Below are positions 8,573 through 17,583 of a stretch of 64,000 bases of DNA, piece after piece. The notes under the pieces were generated by a model that did no database searches, was not told the origin of the DNA, and saw only the letters and a list, made by a program, of their open reading frames with translations. The number at the start of each line of letters is the position of its first letter. Position 1 is the stretch's first letter. Source of the stretch: Clostridium sp. chh4-2 (GTDB lineage: Bacteria; Bacillota; Clostridia; Lachnospirales; Lachnospiraceae); NCBI RefSeq assembly GCF_002899675.1, contig NZ_PKUU01000009.1, positions 148,175 through 212,174 on the forward strand. The letters are read 5' to 3'. The translations under genes and the position numbers were made by a program.

Positions 8573-8711
8573 TTCAGAGGGGACATCTTCTTGCATGGCC
8601 TGCGGCCATACAAGAAGCATCGGAGGTTCCTCCGATGGAAATATTGGTACAAAAATCCGCTTACAAGCAAGCTTGACACTGATTTTTGTATCAATATTTC
8701 CGCCCCCTGAA
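8573..8711. repeat. Cloverleaf-like element: outer stem enclosing three hairpins
   Basis: Directly after the aminopeptidase stop lie three consecutive hairpins: 8587-8617 (CTTCTTG...CAAGAAG with inner ATGGCC/GGCCAT), 8618-8637 (perfect CATCGGAGG/CCTCCGATG) and 8637-8701 (21-base arms with one mismatch). They are flanked by a short outer stem, TTCAGAGGGG with CCCCCTGAA, giving a four-way-junction fold. There is no T-tract directly after it. It could act as a terminator or 3' stabiliser, or be a non-coding mobile repeat. No reading frame is present. Confidence 0.6.
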
Positions 8712-8893
8712 CAGTTACAGCATATTCTGAAATTTTTGTGAATTTGGCTGAAATACTTTTTTTTCCCTCTCTTATGTGGTATAACTTAGATTATCTGTAT
8801 CCCCAAAGGGGAGTCCCTGACTGACAGCCAGCAAAAGGGCGCATAGGGGAAAAAAGATGCGAATAAATAGAAAAGAATAAGGATGTATTAATC
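8712..8893. other. Leader region upstream of the trigger-factor-like lipoprotein gene
   Basis: This completes the 324-base gap after the aminopeptidase. It has a T8 run near 8757-8764, a TATAAC hexamer near 8780 that could be a -10 box, and a small CCCCAAAGGGG hairpin near 8801. I could not match the remainder to a known riboswitch or RNA. Confidence 0.35.
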
Positions 8894-9997
8894 ATGAGAA
8901 AATTTGCAAAGGTATGTATTTGCGGTATGGCTGCGGCTGTGCTGTTAACAGGATGTTCAAAGAAGAATTCAGTTGAGCCGACAAGTGCTGCGGAGACAGA
9001 AGCGACATCGTTTTCAAGTAATTTAATGGAGCCCATTGAAGGAGTAACGCTGGGGGCTGATGAAGATAAGGTTGTTTTAGGCGAATATAAAGGACTTGAA
9101 GTGGAAGCCGTTCCGGTGGAAGAAGTAAAGGATGAGGAAGTAGAACAGAGGGTGCAGTATGTTTTAGCAAGCAATCCGATCACTGAGGTGCCGGCAGACC
9201 ATGTTGCTCAGAACGGCGATACGGTCAATATCGATTTTGTGGGAAAAAAAGATGGAGTTGCATTTGAAGGCGGAACCGCAGAAGGACAGGATTTACAACT
9301 CGGTTCAGGAAGCTTTATTCCGGGCTTTGAAGAAGGCTTGGTTGGCGTAAAGGCTGGAGATAAGAAAGATCTGAATCTCACCTTCCCTGAGAACTATCCT
9401 CAGGCTGATTTAGCAGGTGCTGCAGTGGTATTTGAAGTGACTGTTAACAGCTTTACATCAATTGTTCCTGAGTTAAATGATGAATTTGTTGCTGCACATT
9501 CGGAAACTTCCAAGAATGTGGACGCATTTAGAGAAGAATTAAGAGAGCAGATTGGAAAAGAGAAAGAGGCTGCAGCTCTTTTAATGAAAAAAAATGCTTT
9601 GTTTACGGAAGTGATAAATAACAGTGAAGTATCGGTAACGGATAAAACATTGGAAGAAGAATACAATAGACAGCTTCTTATTAGTACAAACAGGGCTCAA
9701 GCTCTTGGCATGGACCTTGAAACAATGTTGTCTCTTTACGGCATGGACATGTCTACATTCCAGAACCAGTTGAGACAGGCTGCTGCCCAAATGGCGAGGG
9801 AGAACTTAATTATCGATGCGATTGCGGATCAGGAGGGCATTGTTCTTAATGATACGGAACGGGAAGAAATTGCTAAAGATATAGGTTATGGCAGTGTTGA
9901 CGCCATGGAAAGTGCTTTTGGAGAAGTAACAACAAACAGTTTCTTAATGGCAGAAAAAGTAGTAGCATTTCTAGCGGATAATGCAGTGGAAAAATAG
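8894..9997 (+). CDS. Trigger-factor-like FKBP-type peptidyl-prolyl isomerase lipoprotein
   Basis: The 367-residue protein starts with a lipoprotein signal (hydrophobic stretch then LLTGC, Cys21), so it is exported and lipid-anchored. An FKBP-type PPIase domain follows (about 95-185; NGDTVNIDFVGKKDG, then GSGSFIPGFEEGLVG). After it comes a helical segment resembling the trigger factor C-terminal chaperone domain (about 190-350). The ribosome-binding N-terminal domain of true trigger factor is absent, which fits an extracytoplasmic folding role similar in concept to PrsA. Clients cannot be inferred. Confidence 0.85.
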   Translation: MRKFAKVCICGMAAAVLLTGCSKKNSVEPTSAAETEATSFSSNLMEPIEGVTLGADEDKVVLGEYKGLEVEAVPVEEVKDEEVEQRVQYVLASNPITEVPADHVAQNGDTVNIDFVGKKDGVAFEGGTAEGQDLQLGSGSFIPGFEEGLVGVKAGDKKDLNLTFPENYPQADLAGAAVVFEVTVNSFTSIVPELNDEFVAAHSETSKNVDAFREELREQIGKEKEAAALLMKKNALFTEVINNSEVSVTDKTLEEEYNRQLLISTNRAQALGMDLETMLSLYGMDMSTFQNQLRQAAAQMARENLIIDAIADQEGIVLNDTEREEIAKDIGYGSVDAMESAFGEVTTNSFLMAEKVVAFLADNAVEK

Positions 9998-10020
9998 TTC
10001 AGATCATAGGGGGATCTCGT

Positions 10021-10611
10021 ATGCAGCTGTTAAAAGACAGAATCAGAAAAGACGGCAAGATTAAGGCCGGCAATGTACTAAAGGTGGATAGCTTTTTGAA
10101 TCATCAGATGGACATTCATCTGTTTGAAGAGATTGGAAAAGAATTTAAAAAACGGTTTACGGATGTAGAGGTCAATAAAATTCTTACTATTGAGGCTTCC
10201 GGTATTGGAATTGCCTGCGTAGTTGCCCAGTATTTTGACGTGCCGGTAGTATTTGCTAAAAAGACGAAGACGAAAAACATTGCAGGAGATGTGTATACCA
10301 GTAAAGTGGAATCCTTTACGCATGGAAGAGTGTACGATATCATCGTTTCCAAGGAATTCCTTGGAGAAGGCGATAAGGTGCTTTTGATCGATGATTTCCT
10401 TGCCAATGGAAAGGCTTTGGAGGGACTGGCTTCCCTTGTACAGGATTCAGGAGCTGAACTGGTGGGAGCCGGAGTAGTTATTGAAAAAGGCTTCCAGGTA
10501 GGCGGAGACGCCATACGGTCCAGAGGCATCCGTCTGGAATCCCTGGCAATTGTTGAATCTATGGATGAGGAGACAGGAACGATTGTGTTCCGCGGAGATG
10601 ACTGTGAGTAA
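10021..10611 (+). CDS. xpt: Xanthine phosphoribosyltransferase
   Basis: This 196-residue type I phosphoribosyltransferase converts xanthine and PRPP to XMP in purine salvage. The PRPP loop is VLLIDDFLANGKAL, and the N-terminal MQLLKDRIRKDGKI and FLNHQMD segments are typical of Xpt rather than Hpt. GGGGG lies upstream of the ATG. Only 23 bases separate it from the upstream gene, so the purine riboswitch seen before xpt in many Bacillota is absent at this position. The downstream HAD phosphatase gene overlaps its end. Confidence 0.93.
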   Translation: MQLLKDRIRKDGKIKAGNVLKVDSFLNHQMDIHLFEEIGKEFKKRFTDVEVNKILTIEASGIGIACVVAQYFDVPVVFAKKTKTKNIAGDVYTSKVESFTHGRVYDIIVSKEFLGEGDKVLLIDDFLANGKALEGLASLVQDSGAELVGAGVVIEKGFQVGGDAIRSRGIRLESLAIVESMDEETGTIVFRGDDCE

Positions 10612-11389
10612 GAAAGTATTGTTTTTTGATGTTGATGGAACATTATTAAGTGAGATAACGCGTACTGTGCCGGAGAGCGCAGTACGCGCTTTGTCTGCGG
10701 CCCGTAAAAACGGACATTTGGTTTTTATCAATTCCGGCCGCACGTACAGCCAATTGGGAAAGATCAAAGAATTGGTGGAAGTGGACGGATATCTTTGCGG
10801 CTGCGGCACCTATGCAAGGGTGGGAGGAGAGGTTCTCTATTCCCATCAGATTCCTCATGAGAGGGGAATTCAGATTAAGAAGGATATAGTTAAATACAAT
10901 TTGGACGGTATTTTAGAGGCGGCCGGGGGCTGCTATGTCCAGAAAAAGGAATCCCGCTTTGCTGAGGTCAGACGGATCAGCAAATCTCTGGATTTTGCAA
11001 TCCGTGATTACGGCTGGGATGAAGACTGCTATGATTTTGACAAGTTCTGCGTTCTGACGGATGGAGAAAGCGATGAAGACGGATTTTTCCGAACCTTGGA
11101 AGCAGACTTCGACGTGATTGACCGCGGAAGCGATTTCTTCGAGTGTGTGCCACAGGGGCATTCCAAGGGGACGATCATGGATGTGGTACTCAAGCGGTAT
11201 GGGCTCACGCTTCAGGATGCTTATGTATTTGGAGACAGTATGAATGACCTTTCCATGTTCCGGTTTGCCGAGAATGCAGTGCTGATGGGCAGACATGATA
11301 AAGGATTGGAACCTTACGCCAGCTTTGTGACAAAGACGGTTGAAGAGGATGGAATTGAATTTGCAATGAAAGAATTAGGGATTATATAA
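10598..11389 (+). CDS. Cof-type HAD-superfamily phosphatase
   Basis: The 263-residue protein has HAD motif I (FFDVDGTLL), motif II (INSGRTYSQ) and motif III/IV (GDSMNDLSMF) with the C2 cap typical of Cof/YidA-type sugar-phosphate or nucleotide phosphatases. The start overlaps the xpt 3' end. The ATG at 10598 gives MTVSKKVLF; a GTG at 10604 is better spaced from GGAG at 10594 and may be the true start. Coupling to xpt suggests a purine-related substrate, but this is inference. Confidence 0.85.
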   Translation: MTVSKKVLFFDVDGTLLSEITRTVPESAVRALSAARKNGHLVFINSGRTYSQLGKIKELVEVDGYLCGCGTYARVGGEVLYSHQIPHERGIQIKKDIVKYNLDGILEAAGGCYVQKKESRFAEVRRISKSLDFAIRDYGWDEDCYDFDKFCVLTDGESDEDGFFRTLEADFDVIDRGSDFFECVPQGHSKGTIMDVVLKRYGLTLQDAYVFGDSMNDLSMFRFAENAVLMGRHDKGLEPYASFVTKTVEEDGIEFAMKELGII

Positions 11390-11418
11390 CCGGTTTTAAC
11401 CGGTTGGCTAAAGGGTAC

Positions 11419-11487
11419 GCACGGAATCGGGAAGCGGAGCAGGACAGAGCGGTCTGCTCCGCTTCCCGATTCCGTGCTGTTTTTTTC
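11419..11487 (+). terminator. Intrinsic terminator with unusually long 24-bp perfect stem
   Basis: Arms 11419-11442 and 11454-11477 pair perfectly over 24 bases and are followed by TGTTTTTTTC. A second palindrome, AACCGGTTTTAACCGGTT, lies just upstream (11388-11405) and overlaps the stop codon of the phosphatase gene. The arm beginning GCACGGAAT closely resembles the unpaired left flank of the hairpin at the end of the window (63928 onwards). Confidence 0.85.
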
Positions 11488-11546
11488 TGGATTGTTTAAA
11501 AACAAGGAGGAATATCAGTATTTAGATAGCCTATAATTTACCTGGA

Positions 11547-11607
11547 TTTTTACATAGATCTTCAAGGCATTTTCGAAAAAGCCTTCACGGTTCATGTGAA
11601 AAGGGAG
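11547..11607. repeat. Copy of the short AAGGCATTTTCG/GCCTT hairpin repeat
   Basis: The core AAGGCATTTTCGAAAAAGCC plus TT is self-complementary. It is preceded by TTTTTACAT and followed by ATGTGAAAAGGG. The same arrangement recurs at 63741-63805, and a doubled inverted form makes up 4723-4801. Coding capacity is nil; it lies in the leader of the EAL receptor gene. Confidence 0.55.
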
Positions 11608-11676
11608 ACAATTGAGAAAATAGATGATATAATAGTTTGAGAATCAAAATCAGAAATTTACTTGTGGGTGAATGGG

Positions 11677-14600
11677 ATGAAACGAGATTTCAGTACAAAA
11701 CTTAAAGTTGTACTTTTTTTAATAGTGTCTGTGATTGCCGTTTGCATAGGAAAGAACCATCCTGCTTTTGCAGAAGCCAATACGGATTCCGTAAAAGTGG
11801 GATATTTTTTACTGGATGGATATCAGAATATAGATGAAGAGGGCAACTATTCCGGCTATGGATATGAATATCTGCAGGAATTGAGAAAATATACGGGATG
11901 GAATTACGAGTACGTCAGAGCGTCTTTTGGGGACTGCCTTACCATGCTGAAAAATGGTGAGATCGATCTGATGGGGTCCATCCAGATGACGCCGGAGCGC
12001 CTGGAGATCTTTGACTATGCGGATCTTCATTCGGGAATCAGTACGGCCTGTTTGTTTACACGAAAGGACGATATCCGTTACGCGTACCAGGATTTTTCCG
12101 GTTTTAACGGGATGACGGTTGGAATTCTGAATGGAAACAGCAGGAATAAACGGTTTGATAACTATTGCGAAGAAAAGGGCTTTCAGGTCAATAAGATTAC
12201 ATTTAATACGGAAAAAGAGCTTTTAGAGGCACTGGATAATCATCAGGTAGACTCTGTTATGCTGAGCAACGTCAGAAATATGTCGGGATATCGGATTATC
12301 ACCCAGTTTTCCCCTTCGCCTTATTATTTTGCCACAACAAAGGGCAATACCGCGGTTCTTCAGAAACTGAATGATGCGATGGAGCAGATTAAGGCTCAAA
12401 ATCCTTATTTTGATGCGGATTTATATGAAAAATATTATTTTTCAGTTCTTACCGGAGTACCCGCTTATACTCGGGAGGAACAGGCATTTATAGACCATGC
12501 GGAAACGATTCAGGTGGGATTGTCTGACGGACGAAATGTTCTTTCTGATTATAATGACCAATCGCAGAGTTTTACGGGAATCACAATTGATGTCATGTCT
12601 CTGGTTTCGGAGAAAAGCGGTTTGAAATTTTCCTATAACATACTTCCGGGGGAGCTTAGGGCAGTAGAGTATTTAAAGAGCAGCGAGGCACAGATTGCAG
12701 CGCCGCTCATGAGGTCCGAGGCAGTGATAGAATCGGATCAGATGCTGTTCATTCCGGCAAAGGTAGACAGTTCCCTTGTGCTGGTGGGCCGACAGGGAGA
12801 AGCCTTTGACCCTTCCGGTTCTTTTACACTCGTGCTGCCGTATTTGATGGCCAATACGGAAGATTATATGAGAGATAAATACCCCAATGCTGAGATTATC
12901 TTCGAGGCCGACGATTTTTCCTGCCTGAATGCAATTGTCAATAAAAAGGCGGATATTACATTTGAGAATATCTTTGCGGCCCATGCCAACCTGCAGCGTC
13001 CGGTTTATGAGAAATTATATATATTTACGGCGTATTCCCTGAAAGAAGAATTTTCAATCGGAATCCTGAACAGTGATAATCCGTTGTTGGTGTCTGTGCT
13101 TCAAAAAACAATGGAATCACTTACACAGGAAGAGATTAACCATATTATTATGAAATATACCATGGCGGAAAATTATAAAATGACGCGGAAGGATATATTT
13201 TATAAGTTTAAACTATTTATTTATGCGCTGTCGGTTCTGATTATAATGATCATATCTCTGCTTGTTGTCATCATGATTATCAGACAGCGGAATTACAGGA
13301 GGCTGGAGGCGGCCAATGAACAGCTGAAACAGGCGCTGGTAGAAAAGGAAAATGCGAATGATGCGAAAAACAGGCTGGAAGCGCAGAAAATAGCGGATGA
13401 GAAATACCAGGCCGAGCTTCGCAAAATGATAGAGTACGACGATATGAGCGGGCTTTACAGCAGAAGGGCGTTCTACGTCCATGTGCGTGAGCGCCTGGAT
13501 GAGGACCCCAAAGGGTGTTATGCCGTTGTCAGGTGCGATATCGACCGTTTTAAGGCGTTTAACGATATTTTCGGCACCTTGATGGGGGATCAGCTGTTGG
13601 GAGATTTGGGACGGTTTTTTAAAGAATTTGACCGGGACGGAGTTATCAGCTGCAGGCTGCAGGCGGATCATTATGTGTCTTTATGGCCTAAGAGCTTATT
13701 CGATGCGGAACAGTTGTCACAGAAGCTTCAGCAGTGGTTTGATGCCTATCCTGTGGATTTTAATTTCTCTTTTTGCCTTGGCATCTATATGGTTGACGAT
13801 ACCTCTCTGGACGTGGCTCTGATGTGTGACCGGGCGCTTATGGCGCTCAGAACCATAAAGCAGCGGTATAATGAGTCGTATGCTTATTATGACGAGGTGC
13901 TCAGGGATAAACTGATTCTGGAGCAGCGGATTACGAGTGAGATGGCTCAGGCATTGGAAACAGGGCAGTTTGTGGTCTATTATCAGCCTCAATTCCGGTA
14001 TTCCACCGGAAAGATGGCGGGGGCGGAAGCTCTGGTACGGTGGCAGCATCCTGAAAGAGGGCTTATCAGTCCTGCGGTATTTATTCCCATATTTGAGAAA
14101 AATGGTTTTATTGCGAGTCTGGACCGGTTTGTATGGGAACAGGTCTGCATGAAGATGAGGGAATGGCTGGATAAGGGGATGGAGATTTCTGTGTCCGTCA
14201 ATATATCCAGAATCGATATCGAGGATCAGAGTTTGTGTCAGTTTTTGGAACAGCTGGTGAAAAAATACAGGATACCTGCCGAACTGCTGAAACTGGAGAT
14301 TACGGAAAGCGTGTATATGAGAAATCCGACCGAACTGATTTCGGTGGTTAAGAAGCTTCAGAACAGGCGGTTTACGGTGGAGATGGATGATTTCGGAAGC
14401 GGTTATTCTTCCCTTAACATCTTAAAGGATGTGCCGGTGGACGTGCTGAAGCTGGATTTAAAATTCCTTGGAGGAGACGGCAGATCCAGAGGAGGAACGA
14501 TTTTGAGCTCGGTTGTGCGTATGGCGCGCTGGCTGGATCTTCCGATCATCGCCGAAGGCGTGGAGACTAAGCAGCAGGCGGATTTTCTTCTGAGCATTGG

Positions 14601-15102
14601 CTGCGATTACATGCAGGGATATTATTTTGCCAGACCCATGCCGGCAGAGGAGTTTGAGACGTTAATGCAGCAGGATTCCGGCGGGGAGATTGTGCGGAGA
14701 GAAACAGAATATTCTGCCGAATTTGTAGAGGAATTATGGAATCCGGAATCGGATTTGTCCTTCATTTTCAATAATTTCGCCGGCGGAGCTGCCGTGATTG
14801 AATATAACGGGGAACGGGTGGAGATTCTTCAGGCCAATGATTCTTATCTCCGTTTGCTGGGAATTAAGAGGGAAGATTATGAGCCTTACAGAAAAGATGT
14901 ATTAGCCCGCTTATTTGAAGAGGACAGGATCTATTTTAAAAAGATGCTGGAAGAATGCATAAAAGATGGAAAGGGGCAGGCGGAGGTCCATACGAAGCCA
15001 TTTGGCAAAGGAAATGCCGGAGGATTCTATAAGGTGAAAGCGTGGCTGCTGGCTAAGGCCAGGGGAAGCCATATCTTCTATATTTCAGTGGAAAAGATGT
15101 AA
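11677..15102 (+). CDS. Membrane receptor with two solute-binding domains, degenerate GGDEF and EAL c-di-GMP phosphodiesterase
   Basis: This 1141-residue protein has a signal anchor and then two tandem family-3 solute-binding-like sensor domains (about 40-265 and 275-500). A transmembrane helix near 515-540 and a short coiled coil follow, then a GGDEF-fold domain (about 590-750), an EAL domain (about 765-1010) and a C-terminal PAS-like region. The GGDEF site is degenerate (ADHYVSL where R-GGDEF is expected), so no cyclase activity is predicted. The EAL site looks intact: EALVRW, NISRIDIED, LEITESV, DDFGSGYSS, KLDLKFL and AEGVETKQQ. It therefore probably hydrolyses c-di-GMP in response to an external amino acid or similar ligand. 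The ATG at 11677 is preferred over a TTG at 11662. Confidence 0.87.
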   Translation: MKRDFSTKLKVVLFLIVSVIAVCIGKNHPAFAEANTDSVKVGYFLLDGYQNIDEEGNYSGYGYEYLQELRKYTGWNYEYVRASFGDCLTMLKNGEIDLMGSIQMTPERLEIFDYADLHSGISTACLFTRKDDIRYAYQDFSGFNGMTVGILNGNSRNKRFDNYCEEKGFQVNKITFNTEKELLEALDNHQVDSVMLSNVRNMSGYRIITQFSPSPYYFATTKGNTAVLQKLNDAMEQIKAQNPYFDADLYEKYYFSVLTGVPAYTREEQAFIDHAETIQVGLSDGRNVLSDYNDQSQSFTGITIDVMSLVSEKSGLKFSYNILPGELRAVEYLKSSEAQIAAPLMRSEAVIESDQMLFIPAKVDSSLVLVGRQGEAFDPSGSFTLVLPYLMANTEDYMRDKYPNAEIIFEADDFSCLNAIVNKKADITFENIFAAHANLQRPVYEKLYIFTAYSLKEEFSIGILNSDNPLLVSVLQKTMESLTQEEINHIIMKYTMAENYKMTRKDIFYKFKLFIYALSVLIIMIISLLVVIMIIRQRNYRRLEAANEQLKQALVEKENANDAKNRLEAQKIADEKYQAELRKMIEYDDMSGLYSRRAFYVHVRERLDEDPKGCYAVVRCDIDRFKAFNDIFGTLMGDQLLGDLGRFFKEFDRDGVISCRLQADHYVSLWPKSLFDAEQLSQKLQQWFDAYPVDFNFSFCLGIYMVDDTSLDVALMCDRALMALRTIKQRYNESYAYYDEVLRDKLILEQRITSEMAQALETGQFVVYYQPQFRYSTGKMAGAEALVRWQHPERGLISPAVFIPIFEKNGFIASLDRFVWEQVCMKMREWLDKGMEISVSVNISRIDIEDQSLCQFLEQLVKKYRIPAELLKLEITESVYMRNPTELISVVKKLQNRRFTVEMDDFGSGYSSLNILKDVPVDVLKLDLKFLGGDGRSRGGTILSSVVRMARWLDLPIIAEGVETKQQADFLLSIGCDYMQGYYFARPMPAEEFETLMQQDSGGEIVRRETEYSAEFVEELWNPESDLSFIFNNFAGGAAVIEYNGERVEILQANDSYLRLLGIKREDYEPYRKDVLARLFEEDRIYFKKMLEECIKDGKGQAEVHTKPFGKGNAGGFYKVKAWLLAKARGSHIFYISVEKM

Positions 15103-15133
15103 CACGAAAAGATAAATGAGAGGAGAGGGAAAG

Positions 15134-15823
15134 ATGGAAATTACAGGCAGGGATTTTACGGTGGAACACCATGCGGTGCTTTATGCGCTGATGGCAAAAC
15201 AGATCATGCTTTTTGATCCTGCTCAGGGGGAAGTTCATGTGCTGGCGGCCACCGGAAGATATGGGGAAGACCGGGGAAAGAGGATGGCCCGGGCCGCTTT
15301 AAAAGACGGATGCGGGCTGAATCCATGCAGCTATATGGTATATGGCGAGCTCCCTCTGGTTACCGGAGCTTCCAAGTCCTCTTCTTCGGTTGAAGGCGGC
15401 CGTTTCCGGACATCCGTATCCGGGTGCGGATGGCTGGATGCGTGGAAAAAATATGATTTAGCGGATTACGGCGCTTTTTACTGCAAAGTGATCGACGAGA
15501 GTGTGTACAGAGGATTTAATCCGGAATTGGAGTTAAAGATATCCTCCTGTTTAAGTGGAGGTGATGAGGCCTGTGGATTTGACTGGGGTGAAGCGGTTTC
15601 ACAGGAAGAGCAGCAGAGATGCCAGGAGTTTGCAGAAAAATTGGGAACCGGATTCCGAAAAGATTTCCTGTTTCATACATCCGGAATGCTGGCGGTGATG
15701 GGTGAATATCTGAAAGAAGCATATGGGAATCATGGAAATGAGATCGTTGAACGGGCATTAGAGGAATTTTCCCGTATTTTTGGCAGAGAATATGCCGCAA
15801 TTTTGGAGAAAGAAACACGGTAA
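15134..15823 (+). CDS. L-2-amino-thiazoline-4-carboxylate hydrolase-family protein
   Basis: The 229-residue protein resembles the ATC_hydrolase family by its C-terminal block DYGAFYCKVIDESVYRGFNPEL, then CLSGGDEACGFDW, with paired cysteines. The prototype opens the thiazoline ring in bacterial L-cysteine production, but most clostridial members are uncharacterised and may do something else. The ATG at 15134 has GGAGAGGGA directly upstream. The gene lies between the EAL receptor and the rex-like gene on the same strand with short gaps, so it may share their transcript. Confidence 0.65.
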   Translation: MEITGRDFTVEHHAVLYALMAKQIMLFDPAQGEVHVLAATGRYGEDRGKRMARAALKDGCGLNPCSYMVYGELPLVTGASKSSSSVEGGRFRTSVSGCGWLDAWKKYDLADYGAFYCKVIDESVYRGFNPELELKISSCLSGGDEACGFDWGEAVSQEEQQRCQEFAEKLGTGFRKDFLFHTSGMLAVMGEYLKEAYGNHGNEIVERALEEFSRIFGREYAAILEKETR

Positions 15824-15844
15824 GTGACTTGGGGTAGGATAGAA

Positions 15845-16504
15845 ATGGAAGATAAAAAGACGATGGTTGCCGGAATTTCGAAGAAAACGCTGGAACGGCT
15901 TCCGGGATATTATCATTATTTACAGCAGAAAAAAGAAGAGGAGCAGGCATATATATCGGCTCCGGCTATTGCGGCGGATTTGAATCTGAATGAAGTTCAG
16001 GTCAGAAAAGAGCTGGCGCTGGTGAGCAAAAGGGCGGGGAAGCCGAAGGCCGGCTTTTCCGTGGATGAGCTTCTGGTGGATATTGAGGATTTTCTGGGCT
16101 ACAATAATGTGAACCAGGCGGTTTTAGCGGGAGCCGGAGCTCTTGGGAAGGCGCTTCTGTCCTGCCGGGACTTCGAACAGTACGGAATTGAGATCGTGGC
16201 CGCATTTGATAATGACCCGGAAGTGGTTGGAACTAAAGTGGCGGGGAAAATGGTTTTATTGTCCGATAAGCTGGTGAATATGTGCGCCAGGCTGAATGTT
16301 CACATCGGGATTATCGCCGTGCCGGCTTCCTGTGCCCAGGAAGTCTGCGACAGGATGGTTTTGGGCGGAGTGAGGGCCATATGGAATTTTGCCCCTGTTC
16401 ATCTATCTGTTCCGGAACATGTGATGGTTCAAAATGAAGATATGGCGGCTTCTTTAGGAATGCTTTCCAAATACTTATTGGAGCATGGAGGCGGAGACTG
16501 TTGA
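15845..16504 (+). CDS. rex: Redox-sensing repressor Rex, divergent member
   Basis: This 219-residue protein has the Rex layout. A winged helix comes first (about 1-80; ISKKTLERLPGYYHYL, then SAPAIAADLNLNEVQVRKELA), followed by a Rossmann NAD(H)-binding domain (GAGALGKALL near residue 90, then FDNDPEVVG) and the C-terminal swap helix. Rex senses the NADH/NAD+ ratio and represses fermentation genes. Differences from typical Rex are RKELALVSKRAGKPKAGF where RKDL...FGKRGVGY-like sequence is usual, and GAGALG for GxGNLG. A clostridial paralogue rather than the main Rex is possible. The ATG at 15845 follows TAGGAT; an earlier GTG (15824) has no clear site. Confidence 0.78.
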   Translation: MEDKKTMVAGISKKTLERLPGYYHYLQQKKEEEQAYISAPAIAADLNLNEVQVRKELALVSKRAGKPKAGFSVDELLVDIEDFLGYNNVNQAVLAGAGALGKALLSCRDFEQYGIEIVAAFDNDPEVVGTKVAGKMVLLSDKLVNMCARLNVHIGIIAVPASCAQEVCDRMVLGGVRAIWNFAPVHLSVPEHVMVQNEDMAASLGMLSKYLLEHGGGDC

Positions 16505-16523
16505 TGGGAAAGGAGATACCGGC

Positions 16524-17468
16524 TTGAATACAGTACTTTTACAATATGCACTGGAAGTGGGGAAGACGGGGTCTATCACCCAGGCGGCCAATAATCTGTA
16601 CATGGAGCAGCCTAATTTGAGCAAAGCGATTAAATCGTTGGAAGAAATGATGGGCGCGCCCATCTTTAAACGGACATCCAAAGGGGTGGTGCCCACTGAA
16701 AAAGGAAAGATATTTCTGGAATATGCGAAGAATATATTGATGCAGCTGGAAGAGATGGAATCTGTCTATAAAGGTCAGGAGCGGGAGCAGAATGAATTCC
16801 GGCTTTCAATTCCAAGGGCCACATATATCAGCGAAGCGTTCTGCCGTTTTGTAAAGCGCATGGACCGGTCGAAAGAGATTAATTTAAGCCTCAAGGAAAC
16901 CAATTCGATGGAAACTGTGGCGGATGTGGCGGACGAAAAGTGCCGGATGGGGATTATACGGTATTCCGAGGAATTTGAAAAATATTACGCACAGATTTTA
17001 AAAGAACACGAACTGGAGAGCCGTCTGATCTGGAAATACGATCCGGTGATTCTGATGTCCGGGAATCATCCGCTGGCTGATGAAGAGGTTATAACCTGTG
17101 AACAGCTTAAAGAGTATTTGGAGATTCTTCATGGGGATATTAAACTTTCTTCCTCTTTGCCCATAAAAAATGTTTCTGCGCATTGGAGCGGGGAGAAGAG
17201 AAAGCGGATCTATGTCTACGAGAGGGGAAGCCAGTTCAACCTTCTGCAGACCAATGAGGACGGCTATATGTGGGTATCTCCACTGCCGGCACGGTGCCTG
17301 AAAAGCTATGGACTGATTCAGAGAACCTGTTTTGATCTGGACCGAAAATATCGGGACGTGCTGATATACCGTCCTCACTATAAGCTTAGCGCTTATGATG
17401 AAATGTTTTTAAAGGAAGTTCAAATGGTGAAAAAAGAAATCATTGGTGATATGGCGGCGGAGAGATAA
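16524..17468 (+). CDS. LysR-family transcriptional regulator
   Basis: This 314-residue LysR protein begins MNTVLLQYALEVGKTGSITQ when started at the TTG at 16524. That codon has AAAGGAGA seven bases upstream and lies just after the rex stop; starts further upstream would overlap rex. The helix-turn-helix (QAANNLYMEQPNLSKAIKSLE) is intact. The effector domain lacks a clear ligand signature. It is probably the last gene of the rex transcript and is followed by a bidirectional terminator. Confidence 0.82.
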   Translation: MNTVLLQYALEVGKTGSITQAANNLYMEQPNLSKAIKSLEEMMGAPIFKRTSKGVVPTEKGKIFLEYAKNILMQLEEMESVYKGQEREQNEFRLSIPRATYISEAFCRFVKRMDRSKEINLSLKETNSMETVADVADEKCRMGIIRYSEEFEKYYAQILKEHELESRLIWKYDPVILMSGNHPLADEEVITCEQLKEYLEILHGDIKLSSSLPIKNVSAHWSGEKRKRIYVYERGSQFNLLQTNEDGYMWVSPLPARCLKSYGLIQRTCFDLDRKYRDVLIYRPHYKLSAYDEMFLKEVQMVKKEIIGDMAAER

Positions 17469-17583
17469 TGATATATCAGTATTTATATACTGATATATTC
17501 TGCTTTACATTACCCAAATGAGATAAAAGAAGTTACAATAAGAACATAGAACTTTCCTATGATTTATTGTGCAATGTAAATGT

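Noticed and set aside
8795..8870. Riboswitch in the leader of the trigger-factor-like gene
   Set aside because: A small CCCCAAAGGGG hairpin and G-rich stretches are present, but no known aptamer core could be matched.
9998..10020. Purine riboswitch before xpt
   Set aside because: Only 23 bases separate xpt from the upstream gene, too short for the aptamer.
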